A stretch of DNA of 64,000 bases from Letharia columbiana (Eukaryota; Ascomycota; Lecanoromycetes; Lecanorales; Parmeliaceae). The number at the start of each line of letters is the position of its first letter. The stretch's first letter is position 1. The position numbers and the translations under genes are program-made. The notes below the pieces were generated by a model that did not search any database, was not told the DNA's origin, and saw only the letters and a list, made by a program, of their open reading frames with translations. Below, piece after piece: positions 11,394-24,356 of the stretch. The stretch spans positions 595,001 to 659,000 of the forward strand of contig NW_023501063.1 in the NCBI RefSeq assembly GCF_014066305.1, given 5' to 3'.

Positions 11394-12791
11394 GGCTATA
11401 TACAGCTAGAGCCTAAGGGATATGGCTATAGGTACGGCGGACGAAGGCTGACACTACGACAAAACTAAACCATCAATCTTTATTCTTTGATCACGTGCAG
11501 CCCTAAGGTATGCTCTCATCTCAACGCCTCCAATGTCACCAAGTACCCTACCATACCATACCATACCATACCATACCATACCATACCTTATTGCATGGCT
11601 ACGTTGGCCATGAGCCTTGTATCCAAACTCATTTTGCATCATGCCCGGATGGCTTCCGCTATTAAAGTACGAGGCAAGAACAGAATGAGAAGGTCCTCCG
11701 ACCACCAACCACCCCTCGACCGAGACTTTCCACAATCACACATGGAGAATTCGAGACGAGTCTCGCTAAGACTCACACCAAAGCCACGCGAGCGGTGTCG
11801 ATGGGCAATGTCATCAATTCCACGGTAATGTGTGCTTGGCTGGAGGTTCGAGAGGAGATTCCGACATTGTCAATGCTGCAGCGGGTACTCGTACACTGCA
11901 GCATCAGGACTGTGAAGCTGCAAGAAAGGCAAAGTAAGTCTAGGACAAAATCCGCGCTGGCGGCGGTAAGGGTTTGGCGGTGTGCCCTTTTGGTCCTGCT
12001 GCGTACTCTCGGAGTTGGCAGGCCGGTAATGCAATACGGAGTAAATAGGCGAGATCATCTTATCAGGGTGCCTTCAATGTCATAACAGCACTGCACATGT
12101 GTTCGTGAGCCTGCACGGGAGTTGGCAAGTCATTTCGCTTTTACGCAAGTCCTCGACATTCGGCAGGAATCGAACAAGGGAAATGCGCTAGACCCATCAG
12201 TTTAATTGACCGAGAATGAAAATTTTACTCCGAGTCAAATGCAAAATCTGCCCTTCCTGATACCAAGTCTGACACAAATCTGGATTTCAATCCTTCTACG
12301 AAATAAAGGTGAATGAAGGAAAATGTTGACAAATAAATGAAGAATTCCATGAGTCTTAAAAGTTCGATAACGCAGCTGGCATTTACCTGTTTACTGAACA
12401 CTGCCTGCATCGCTCAATGCTATCGATATACTTCTCACCGCACACGATACAGACAAACAAATGCGGGAACGCTTTTCTCGTTGATTAGGTAGAAGTTGCT
12501 TCTAAAGACGACAGTGGCTTAGAAACGTCCTCTGAATCTGAGCCCAGCTTGCCGTGCCAGACGCTCATGCTATGGCTCGTACATTGCTGTTGAAGATCGA
12601 GGTTAGACAAGCTCCTAGATCTTTCTTCTCCATCTTCAGATATTCACCTGCACAAAGATCTCTGCTGAGCATCGCCTCTCTTCAGCCGAAAGCCGAAGCA
12701 GTCAATGCGGCACATTGACAGCCATATGAGATCCTCACGCCCCCCTTTTCATAAAATATAACGGTGTCATCCTGTTCAAGAAAAACTCCTA
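11394..12791. other. Intergenic, no gene seen
   Basis: No credible gene. A 113-codon plus frame at 11487-11828 reads through the CCATA microsatellite and was not accepted. Confidence 0.45.
11551..11585. repeat. (CCATA)7 microsatellite
   Basis: Seven perfect tandem copies of CCATA, preceded by a near copy (CCCTA) and followed by CCTTA. Confidence 0.95.
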
Positions 12792-15276
12792 CTACTCTTC
12801 ACTTTCACAACTCGCGGCATTCCACAAATACCACCCAAGATACCCTATCGCCACATCCACCCCGTCGCCCGCACAGTCATTAAAATCGTAGTCGGGTTGA
12901 AAGTAGCCACCTGTGTTGCACCATGGCTCAACAAATTCCCAAGTATCATTCGCCAGGTTCCACGTGCAAACGGCCAGGTTGCTCAAACAGGCCGTGTCCT
13001 GGCCCACGAGCCCGCTGGCGGCATTCTGAAAGGGCGAGGCGTCGGCCGTGGCGTTGTAGCCGTCCTGGCATGCTTGCGAGCCGAGGAACAGGAGCTCAGG
13101 CGTCGTGAGGTTGTTGTTGAAAACGGTGGTCAGGTCGGAGGAGTAGTTGTTCCAGATGTCGTTCGCGGAGGAGAGCGCGTAGGCGACGTTGTTCGTCGAG
13201 TCCCACCAGAAGGCGCCGCATTGGTTCCAGTCGTTGTACCCGTACTCGCAGCCTATGATGCTCGGCTTCGACAAAGTGTTGGCGCTCGCGTTGTGTTGGA
13301 GGTCGTACGGGTTCGTGTCGACTTGCCGCGTGATGAAGACGTTGTCGTTTTGCAGGATTTGCGACAGGACGTACGTGTTGAGACCCCATTTGATGTAGCT
13401 CACCATGTCTTGCTCCGTCATGAGCGGCTCAACGAAATAGTAGCCTCCGGCTGTCCACTCGGCGAAGGCGGTGACGTTGTCCGGTACATCGACCGCCACG
13501 TCTTCAATTATCTGCGACAGCGCTTGGGCGAAATTCGCCAGTTGCGCCGTCAGTCCGGCCGAGGTCATGATGGCGGCGTTGATGGTTCCGGACTCCGCCG
13601 GCACCAGGATCGTGTGAATAATACCTGGCGTTTGCTGGCCCGCGCGCAGGAGGTACTCGCCAGGTACCTCGGGGGTAAACATCTTGGACAGAATCCAGGC
13701 GCTCATTCGCGCGGATTCTGCAGCTGCGTTCGCTCCCTCTTCAACCACGTTATTCACGGCGACGGCCCCTCCTTCTCCGGGTAAGGTCTTGCCCCAGCCG
13801 CTGGGGCTGATGACGCCGAGGGCGAACGTCAAGACGCCGAGCAGAATCTCCTCTCCGAGTGGGAAGGAGCCTTTGATTTGCTCGAAGGCGAGTGTGTCGT
13901 TCCAGATCATGGCCGTCGTGTAGCTGTACGCGTACTGCATGGCGGTGTAGTAGGCGAAGGACCAGGTGGCGTAGTTGTAAATGTTCCAGGCGACGTAGAA
14001 GTCGAGGGTCTGGTTCGCCCCGGAGAAGTAGGTGATGTTCGGCTCCGCGCAGTACCAGTTCGAGGATAGGTCGGAGCAGTTCGAGTTGCCGTCCCAGGTC
14101 AGGTCGTAGAAACAGTTGGCGAAGCCGACGTTCAGGTCGTTGGTGCAATGATCGCTGTTCTCGCCCCACCACCACAGCATGTGCGAGGTGATATTGAAGT
14201 ATTCGATGCAGCTGTCGCCGTTGGCGGCACCGTTGACTCCCGGGTAGCCGGCGCGGGCGGTGAAGGTACTGCAGTTGGAGATTTCTTCCTGGACGTAGGT
14301 CGAGTTCGCCTGGTTGATGATTGATTGGATGTTGAGATCGGTCGTCGTGCTGCATTTCGCCGGACCGTCGAATTCACAGTCTGAGAGTTTGGGAGCTATC
14401 GTTGTTTGCGGTGTAGATCCAGACGCGTACGGGCAGGGGTTGAATAGCGAAGCGGGCGTTGACCCTTGCGTTTGAACTGTGTATGTCTTTCCGTCCGAAC
14501 AGGTGCAGAAGGCTCCTTCGCTGTAATCGGGATCCGCGCTACGAATGAGAACTGTTATTTGTATGCTGCTTGTGATAAAAACTCTTGGGGAGAACTTACT
14601 TGGCTAGGCAGTAAGGACCTGCGGCAAGTGCAGTACTTGCGAGGAAGGCGGCGGTAGGGGATGCCTGTGCACCGGGCTGCGATGACTGTCATTCAATGAG
14701 CAAATGACTCTAATCAAAACAGATAGAAAGAAACAATTACAACTTACAGTTCTTGCAGCAGTCGGTGGTGGGCTCGCCAGAGGCGAGATGGTAATTTTCG
14801 TAGATGAGAAAGATGTACTAGAACTAGTAGAAGGATTTGGACTCGGTAAAGGGGGAGATTCCGTACTCGCGGCCGAGAGAGATGTCGCGGTTTTTGTCCT
14901 TCCATTATAGGATATCTGTAAATGCTCAGAATACTGTACCCCTCAACGCGGATAACGCTTTACTCACTGTATGTGAATTAGTCCCAAGAATCTGGAAAAG
15001 TGCAGTCGTGTGGGTTGTATTCTGTAGGGCTGGAATGCCAGTGATGCTGGCGAATGGCTGGCTAATCCAACTCGGCTCGCAGTAAGCTTGAATGATGGCG
15101 CCGTTCGAGGCTGTCAAGACGCAAGGAGTGATGGTTTCTTCGCAGTATGCTTGCACGATGCCTCCGTCTGATGCGGTTAGGACGCAAGGAGTGAGAGCTT
15201 CTAAACAAAGGGATTGAGATGTGGTAATTGAATGAGAGAATGAGAGAAGTATGAGGATGTAAAAGAGTGTGGGCAT
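12792..15276 (-). CDS. Large secreted glycoprotein, 769 aa, unknown family
   Basis: Family not recognised. Exons are 15276-14968, 14915-14748, 14685-14600 and 14538-12792, with introns of 52, 62 and 61 nt. Donors are GTGAGT and GTAAGT, and all phases agree. The N-terminus is a signal peptide (MPTLFYILILLSFSHS). It is followed by two tandem copies of a 25-residue unit with the core TPCVLTAS..G.I.QAYCE, then a Ser/Thr/Pro-rich linker encoded by exon 2, then a long globular part. That part has many cysteines, abundant Trp/Tyr/Asn and at least eight N-glycosylation sequons (for example NIT, NQT, NDT, NAS, NYS, NAT). The C-terminus ends in an acidic CESEE without an obvious GPI signal. It is probably an extracellular or cell-wall protein. 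It lies 1.1 kb downstream of the polyketide synthase on the same strand, but nothing ties them functionally. Confidence 0.8.
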
Positions 15277-16420
15277 GTTCTCGGTGAACACTAAGCGTTT
15301 GAAAGGTCAAGGCATGTCTTTGGAAGTGGAGATCGACGTCTAAGAATATATTAAACGGCGAGGCAGACCTTGCTGTTAAGGGCTCAAGACGAAATCATCG
15401 CCAACAAGAAAGAAAGAAGATCCTTCGACGATGCCACCGAGAGATTTGAACACATGTCGACATGTTACGTACTCAACTTACGTTTGGGAGTAGTCTACTC
15501 CACCAACGATCTCTTGCCCTACGGAACGCGTGGAACTGAGGAACGGAGACTGAGAGAAAGAAAAACAGTGTTTCATTACACATGGGGATACACACGTGGG
15601 CAGAAGGAACCAATACTATTTGTTCATAGATTTAAAATTGTTTAAGCTTGAGTCGCCGACGTGTTATTCAGTAGTTAGTGGAAGGTTTCGGTCATGGCTG
15701 ACGCAAGAAAAGTCTGTTTCATGGTAAATTTGAGCCTGTTGAGGAAAAGCAGTCGATGAAAAGTCGATCAGGCAAAGGGATGAGGGAAAAATAGATTTAG
15801 ACTTCACGAGGTGATCGTGTTGGAGACTCGAGAACAAACAAGCGCTAAGCGGCCCGCCCGGCTAAACGCAAGGCACATCCATGTCTCTGCCCCCAATTCT
15901 GGCCTGTTCCGGGGGGCGTGTGAGGCAGGTCCTCGCCCGTGCCAACCAGATCCTCGGGGTTAATTAGAGCATAGAATCCTCCGCTGTTTCAGTGTTGATT
16001 AGTTCCTCACAGACCAAAAACACGTGGTAGATGCTCCTTTGATGATTAGATATATAGGACGGAGCATCGCTCTTCTGTTCAGCGTCACTCGTTTCATGAA
16101 GATCACCTACTCGTATCTTGGATTAAATCATATTGGGGGACGCTAAATCCTGTTTGCCGACCTTTCTTCGGCTGGCGACCAATCATTGAGACTAGAACAT
16201 GGCGAGCGTCGGTGCCAAACTGACACCCCTTTCGCTGGGAAAGGCAGATCACGTATGAAGATGCGCAGTTACGTTAGAGGACCTATGATACCTAGGTACG
16301 GCTCCGATATCAGGCGGAAGGCTCGGAGAAGGGTATTGGTTTCGCCAGTCGCTCGTGCTGTTCAAAGCCAGAGAAGCCGCGTCTGGTGTGGCTCTGGGAC
16401 AGTCCCTAGGAATTGACACC
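15277..16420. other. Intergenic, no gene seen
   Basis: 1.1 kb between the secreted glycoprotein start and the polyketide synthase stop. Frames of 76-91 codons on the plus strand have no recognisable content. Confidence 0.5.
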
Positions 16421-19400
16421 TCACAGATCTGAGGTCAGTTTCTGGAATACACCACCGACGATATTCTCAATTGAGTCTCCTCCCAGGACCTTGCCAGCGG
16501 ACACATCGACTCCAAGCTCTGTACCTTGCTGTCAGCCATAGAGCTTCGACCCGTTTCATGATGCCTGCGTACCTTTGTGGAACCAGTACTGGCACGACAC
16601 CCCACTCAGACTATCAATCCCATACATCATCAAAGCCTGTGACGGATCAAAGGCGTCTACGCCGAAGCCTAGTAATTGCGATAAGAAGGTCAAGAAGGCG
16701 TTTCGTACGGCACCCCTTATTTGTTCCGTATCCCCTTTGTGGCGCATGTCGGCGACTTGATCCTTGAGCGGGGCTTGACTACCTTTAGTCCCGTCTACAA
16801 CTGTTGAGAGCTTGTACTGCTGCAAGTGCCCAAATTCAGGCCAATCGGTCCAGAATAGAGGGTCGGTACGACCGGCAAGGCTTCCATCTGCTTCACGCTC
16901 AAACATACTCAACCCAGTGAGTACCAGAGAGCGATCCCTGCGTGGGGATTCGAGTATTGCGGCCTCCATGATCTTAGCGAGATGATACTTTGTAAGGTAA
17001 GTTAGCCCACTGCGGCTCAGGATCTGCAGCATGTCTGGTTTGGAAAGGCTGTACAGGACGCCCATGTCGGCTAGAACGAAAAGGTCAGTTGTATCAGCGT
17101 GACTGTCAGAAACTCCGGTCGCGATGAGTTGCAGAACAAAATACGTTGGGGGACTTACTCACAGCCCCCAAAGCCACAGAGATCCCAGGAAGATCCAACG
17201 ACTGCCGGTATTCCGCCAATGCATTCAAGAATGTATTAGCTACGTTGTAGTTGCCCTGACTCCTATTACCAAGCACACTCGCGATGGATGAGAACAAGAT
17301 GAAGAATTCCAACGGATCCTGCAATGTCTCTTCATGCAAAATCCAGCTAGAGTCAATCTTAACACGCAGGCCGCGATCCCACTCCTCGGCAGTCATGGAA
17401 GCCATTGGTGCGTCTCCAAGAACCATGGCCAGGTTAATGACGCCTTTGATGGGGCATTTGCTACGCAATTGGGAGAAAATCTTGGAGATCGCTTTGCGAT
17501 CACAGGCATCTGCTTTGACGCATTGAATGAATGCACCAGAGGCATTCATAGCAGATACGGCATTTCTTGCTTCCAGAGTGTCTGCCCCGCTCCTCGATAT
17601 GGTTGTTATGTGCTTGGCTCCGTTTTCGATCATCCATGAGCAGATAAAGCGGCCAAGGCCCCCTAGTCCGCCAATCACTATATAGTTAGCATGATCCATG
17701 AACATGTGCGCCGCTTCCCTGTACATAGGTACATGCTTTACGATTTTTGCTGTGTTGCGATGGAGGAGGACGGTGGAATACGGGTGCTTTGCGTTGTTAA
17801 ATGCCTCTTTGTAGTCTGCAACTTCGTACTCATCAATTTGCAACGGTAGGTTGGCCAACTCTTGCCAACTTCGCTGTACCATTGCTCTGCCATGACCTGA
17901 CTGCAGGTAGCTGGCGACCTCGATTGGCCTGTCGTTGACGCGGATACCTTCGGGGCATTTGAAAGTGACAACAAAATCGGCTTTCGACCGGGTGCATGAA
18001 CTTGGCACAAGTGCTCCCAAACGCCTGCAAATTTGCTCGACGGCGTTCAGGAGCGACCCTTGGACGTTGATTTGGAAGGTCTCGCCTTGACGAGCTCTTG
18101 CAGCCCCATCGACAATACAGCACGCAACTGCTATGGCTGAATACCTTGAGGCAGCATGTGATGGCTGCGTTGAGCTTGGATACCGGCAGACATCGTAAGA
18201 TTGAACGCTTAATTTCTTACGATGGGTATGATCGTGGTGCCAGCCAACTACGCGAGATCCAGGTGGAAACTCTGAATCTTGGCTGTTGAGTACCCTTCCA
18301 GCGAAGAAGAATCCAGGCCGAGACCGAGGGACTTGAATGTTAGTTCTACCGCTGAACATGTGTAGATCATCAATGCCTACTGCCGATGCTTCAACAAGCA
18401 CCTCGATGGTATCGCCGCTCAATGACTGCATAGCGCTATCTTTATAAGACAGGATGACGGTCTCCCCGGGTACTGCAAAATCAAGCGAGTAATCCGCCTC
18501 GCCTAATGGGCTTCGCACTTGTCGAGGGAGGCTCAGACCAGTATCGACTGAGAGATCATCATCAGGTAAGTACCGCAAGATCTCTAGTCCCAATCCTCCA
18601 GTCTTCGTCACAAGCTCATTTTCACCTTCGATCATACGCACAAACGCTTGTTCGACCTGCGATGCAAAAGTGTCTAGATTCTTGTTTATCATCTCATCTG
18701 TTAGGAGCCATGAGATCTTGAGAGAAGGCTGCTCTGATTGCAGCGTGCGTAGTAGACTGCCCGCAACCTTGGCATACGGGCTTTCATGGCTGTTTCGTGT
18801 GACCCAAAGGATGCTATCAGCGGACTTCAGTAGAGTTTGCACCCACGGCATGAGTACGCTCCCGGTCCATGTGGTAATGGCTGACTTTCCCAGAAAGTCA
18901 ATAACTATGGCATCGAATCTCGCAAAGCTGTTTCGCTTGCAAAAATGCCTCACTGGCGCAGGTTCGAGCGGAATAGACTCCAATTTCCCGAGAGCATTGC
19001 GAAAGGGCAGTCCACCCTGATTGGTGAACAACACGGCTCTTCGACCGGCGGACACCGCATCCGGATCAGTGATTTTACGGAGAAGCGCCCATGAGTCTGA
19101 GCCCAAGCCACTAATATCGCAGACAAACTCAAATGATGTATTGGTTTTGCATTCTAAAACCTCGAGATGGGCTTTTGGAATGCACAAAAAGCCTCCAGAA
19201 AGCAAATGTTCACTCAGCAGCCCTGCTGGAGGGTTGTTATGTGTGATGACCATGTGATATTTGCTGGTCATGTCAGAGCCATCAACCAGCTGTATGCGAT
19301 CTGAGACAACACCTGGTGGAATTGAGGAGCATTCTATGGATCGAAAGTAAGATCTTGCTTGGCCACCAGCCGCACCAAAGGCTTTCAGGATAGATAAGGT

Positions 19401-22400
19401 ACAGCGCTCAGGGACGCCATTAATCTTGATGTCGCACATGGGCCACTTGTAGGTCAAAAGTTCGGCACATCGTGAGATACTCATGGGTGCCGCTACCGAT
19501 AGCCTTGTAACATCGGGAAGCAGGACTGGCTTGAAGAACAACGAGTTCAGCGCTGGCTTCTGGTGAATCAACTTCGTAGCTTGGTGATTTAAGCCTTTTA
19601 ACGAGATGATTCTGTCGCATTGGCTGATCTGAATATCGCTCTCTACGTTGTAGAACTCTGAGGGCTTGATACGAGTAGTAAAGCGCCCGTAGTCCGACCC
19701 AAGCCGAAGGATCGACACCGTGATTGAAGCGACCGAAGATAGGCGGTGCTCAGCTGGAAGATTCTGGCCCATCAACGACACTGGAGGTAATTCCAGGATA
19801 GAATTCAAAATTGAGGGATGGACAGCGTAGGTCTCCATATCGTCTGTACCGCGTTCGAACTCTCCAGATGAGCCTTCCAGGCTCAGCTTGAGGCTGCTTA
19901 CACCCACTCCCACACTAAGCTTCAGTGTTCGCGCCTTGTCTAACAATGATTGGTCATGAAGGAGCTTTGGGAGATTGAGGACAGGCGACTCTGCAATCGC
20001 TTGCGTCTCGAAATTGCCATAGCAATGCCTGGTCCATGAGCCTTCGTCTGCTGAAGGCTGAGAGAAGATCTCGAATGCAATGTTGTCGGTGCCGTCCGTT
20101 TTCCTAGCAATCAGTTGGATTTCCAGACCAGAATGAGCAACAGAAAAGGTAGAGAGTAGTAAAGGTTGCTCGAAATGGACGTTGGACACGCAAAGTGAGT
20201 AAGCATCAGAGCTTTTATTGCCGGAGAGCTGACGAGCAGCCTCCAAAGCCATAAGAAGGTACGCGGCGGCGGGTATCTCGGTAAGTCCTTCAGCCTATAA
20301 GAGTAATCAGCAAACAAGCATCAAATCGGGACCAACCTACACACCATGAGCTCTTGAAGCCATATAATCTCCTTCAGCATAAGCCGATTCCGCCAACTTG
20401 GTCGGTTCGGAATGTCATCTACGTATCGAGAACCGAGCAATTGATGTCGTGGGAACGTTCGAAACCGTACATTGCGACTGACCCTCGATTCTGCCCAGAA
20501 ACTTTGTGAATGGTTCCACTGGTAGCTTGGAAGATCAGTCAGGACGTTGCCTGGCTCATGGCAACATCGGAGACCATCGACTGTTGCTCGAGCATTGATG
20601 TTGGAGGTCTGGAGGGAAAGACCAATTCCAATCATTACTCCAGCGCTAGAAAGGAGAGATTCAAGAGCATTCTGTGCGCGTAAGCAAGTGGGCAAATAGC
20701 CTACATGGGGTTTGCCCAAGGCATGGAGGATCTCTTGCGCTGGTCCCTTCAATGCCGAGTGAGGCCCAATCTCAATAATCGCAGCTGCGTCTGGGTGACC
20801 GTTCATGCACTCTTCCAATGCTGCCTGGAATGTGACTGTTGATATCATGTTCTGCTTCCAGTAAGATGGTGTGTATTCTGAGGCATCCATTCTGCGACCA
20901 TAGACAGAGGAGTACATGGCACATTTTGCGTTGTCACGTAGAGGTGTTATCTTAGCCTGCACGAGCTTATTTTCATATTTCGGGGCCAATGGGAACATAT
21001 GATGCGAGTGGTAGGCTAGTGAAAACGTCAGCATAGACAGAAGTGCAGAGAAACCAGCTCATACCTTGATCAACCTTCAGCTCCCGACAAAATTGCTTTT
21101 CCTCGATAAGCTGCTTCACTATTTCCTTGATGGCAGCAGCGTCACCTGAAAGCGTACAACTATTTGGCGAGTTGATTGCTGCAATCTGAACATTGCCGCC
21201 CAAATCTTCGATCAGAGCCTTTGCGCTGTCTTCGTTCAGCCCAACAGCGCACATGGAGCCTTCAGGCTTCTGGGCTGGGTGCCAGCCCAGTACGAGACCG
21301 CGATAGTAGGAGATTGCCATCGCATCTCGCAACGAAAGTATACCGGCAGCATACGCTGCACAGATCTCCCCAGAAGAATGCCCCACCACCGCATCTGGAG
21401 CCACACCCCAAGATTCTAGCACTGCCACCAGGCCCAGCTGAAGCGCGGTGCAGAGCGGCTGAGAAAATTCTGCCTTGTAGACATTCGAGGTTTCCTTGGC
21501 CTTGGAGAGTTCTTCTATGATTGTCCAAGCCGGAGGATCAGGTAGCTCTGATAGTAAGCGGTCACATTCACGTAGCATGGATCCGAAGAGGGGGCAATCG
21601 TCCATTAAGGACATCCCCATCTGTGCCCATTGAGCCCCTTGACCCGTAAACAGGAAAACGAGCCCTTTGTTAGCTTCTTTCGGCTTCGCATGAACACTGT
21701 GGCCATCTGCACACAAAGCCGCAACCACTTCTTTATGACTGCTTGCTGTGAAGAAAACCGATTTTCTAAGCGTCGACCTGCGATCAAGCATGGTGTGTGC
21801 AAGGTCACGAAGTACTGGCTTAGAAGCCTTCACGTACTCTGCAAATCTCAATGAAATCTGCTTGAGAGACATATCATCCGCGGCGGAGACTTTGAACAAG
21901 TATGGTTTCTTCTCGGAGGTGGGTGACTGAGATAGCCATCCTGTGTATGCCTCTAGAACAGCATGGCCATTTGTGCCCCCCTGCTCCGAATGTGTTGACA
22001 GCTGCTCTCCGACTGCCATCGTTCGATGTTGGCCAAGAGGTCATTTGGTTTGGTATTGTGACGTTCTGAAAATCGATATTCGGATTGGGGACTCTGAAGT
22101 TCATCTGAGGCGGTATTTGGGCTCTTTCAAGACACTGAGCGACTTTCATAACGGACCCAAGCGCCGAGCATGCTTCGAGGTGCCCTATATTGCTCTTGAC
22201 CGAGCCCACCACCAGAGGATCAACGGCTCCGCGAGATTGTCCAAATACTGAGTTGATGGCCGAGAATTCCAGGGGGTCGCCCGCTACTGTTCCAGTGCCC
22301 TACAACACGTGAGATGTAACAGTAGGCCATAGATCGAGATTGACTTACATGAGCCTCTAAGTATTGAATATCGGCTGGAGAGATGCTTAATTCCTTATAG

Positions 22401-23339
22401 AGGGCTTGCATGTTACATTTCTGAGCGTCAGCTGATGGCAATGTAATTCCTTGTGTCTTGCCATCTTGATTCAATCGGGTCCCCTTGATGACAGCGCGGA
22501 TGGGGTCTCGGTCTGCCAGCGCCTTTTTCAAGGGTTTCAAGAGAAGCGCTATGACTCCCTCTCCTCGACCATAGCCATCGGCTGCAGCGTCAAAAGTATG
22601 ACATCTGCCAGTTGGGCTAAGAAAGCCTAGCTCTGAGGAAGGCATGAACATATCTGGGCTGAGGATGAGCTTGGCGCCGCAAACGACGGCCATTTTCGAA
22701 TCGCCATGCTGCAAGGTACGCACGGCTTGGTGTAATGCTGCCATAGCAGATGAACATGCCGTGTCAACGGACATACTAGGACCAGATAGATCGAAGAAGT
22801 AGCTGATTCGATTGGCTGCCATGCAGATTGGGGTGCCAGTAGCAAGGTATCGAGGAGTGGCATCGAGATCGCGGGCGGCGATCGTATGGTATTCGCAGCC
22901 TTCCATTCCTGATGCAGGCTGTTAGCGTCTTCTTGTGTTGTCCGTGGCTCGTATACACACCTGCGAAGACTGCTGTGTCCGTTCCAGCAAAATCATCCAG
23001 AGGTATTCCAGCATTCTCGATAGCTTCGTAGGCAATTTCCAGAAGCATGCGTTGTTGAGGGTCCATCGCGACGGCTTCCAATGGGGTAATGTAGAAGAAA
23101 GCGTTGTCAAATTTGTCGATGATGTTATCGTCAAGCATGTAGGCTTTGTTGACGTTGGTGAGGCCTTTGCGTGGACCGCCGTCCGGATGATAGAAGCCTT
23201 CACTGTTGAAGCGAGTGATCTTGCTTTGGACATCTCTTGAGGAGGCCAGAAGATCCCACAAGTCAGATGGAGAATTGGCACCAGCTACACGACATGACAT
23301 GCCAATGATGGCAATGTCTTTTTCATTTTCACGAGACAT
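16421..23339 (-). CDS. Reducing-type polyketide synthase, KS-AT-DH(dead)-ER(relic)-KR-ACP
   Basis: Iterative type I PKS of 2191 aa. Exons: 23339-22961, 22908-22349, 22299-21065, 21015-20345, 20294-17159, 17070-16573, 16518-16421; introns 49-88 nt. The KS (about 7-430) keeps Cys178 (DTACSSA), His313 (EAHGTGT) and His353 (SNIGHLEA). The AT has GQGAQWAQMG and GHSSG (Ser about 621). In the DH, the segment WLQELMAEG has Leu947 where the catalytic His belongs, and HPSILNSIL has Asn1112 for the catalytic Asp, so dehydration should not occur. A region about 1250-1500 resembles a non-functional methyltransferase/structural segment. The ER survives only as about 150 residues without a nucleotide-binding glycine motif. 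The KR has GGLGGLG and the GNYNVANTF tyrosine; the ACP has GIDSLSG (Ser2147). One extra base in a C6 run at 21975-21980 breaks the frame between GAG and GTNGH; with five the whole gene is in frame. The product is unknown. Confidence 0.92.
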
Positions 23340-24268
23340 GGTTCGTAGTTGATCGTAGTTGGTCGTAGCTGTGTTCAAAGTTGGATATTCATGAGGTGAA
23401 GAAATCCGAGAGGAGGAGATAATGTGCTTCCCTTGAAAGAAGGCAGTGGCTAGCGGGCTTATTATGACTTATCAATAACCATCAAGGTGGTTGATCAAGT
23501 TTCGTTCCAAGCCTTGCATAGGCATTGCGAAGATTCTGTTGGCTTGTGCGTGAGGTCTCGCGACAATAACTCAGGTTGAGGCCAAGGCCAATCCGGCCTC
23601 GCCGACGTCTGTCCCGAGAGTGGAATCTCGCAAAAGCCATCACGTCATGTTGTTGTGTTGTGAAGGCGGGTGCGGGAAGATTAGGAAGGTACTGTTGTAG
23701 TCTAGCATTTGACAGGCTGAGAGACGGCCCGTGTTAATGTCCGGTGGGCACTAACATCTATTCGCTCGGCCAATCAACCACTGATTTCGAAAGTGGCAAT
23801 TATCTTGCAGATAACGACCTCTTGCTGCGCGATAATGTGGTTACTGAAGGCCATCAGGTTAGTACCCCTCCGAATTGTAAGTCTTATCGGCAGACCAAAC
23901 AAGGTCGGGTTGGAGCATCCCTACTATTAATCGCTAAGCGAGAATTTCGATTTGAATATTACGTGAATATTAATTAATTTAAATTTAACGAGTTAAAAAT
24001 TTCGATTAAAACTATAAAAATCTTATCTAATTATATTCTCTTAGATTTCTTTTTAAGTTTTTTAAAATAGATTATCTATAAAAATTAAATTTTAGAGATT
24101 ATAAATTCTAGTAAATATAAGTAATAATAAAATAAATAGTTATAAATAATAAGATTATATATAAATAATATATATATAAATAATTTAAAAAGAATTCTTA
24201 GCGTTAAAAAAACTCTTATATTTAAATAATATATCTTATAATAAAAAATAAAGTTATATATAAATATA

Positions 24269-24307
<39 letters not shown>

Positions 24308-24351
24308 TTTAAAAGAGAGTAATTTAAATAAAGAATTAATTAATTATTAAT
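23340..24351. other. PKS upstream region passing into AT-rich RIPed DNA
   Basis: The first 600 bp are ordinary-composition DNA, the likely PKS promoter. From about 23,960 the sequence becomes AT-rich with hardly any CA or TG, that is, old RIPed repeat. An (AAT)n run lies near 24,265-24,305. No gene was recognised. Confidence 0.6.
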
Positions 24352-24356
24352 ATAGT

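Noticed and set aside
12897..13784. 295-codon plus-strand open frame
   Set aside because: It is the antisense shadow of the secreted glycoprotein gene; low-complexity Arg/Val-rich translation.
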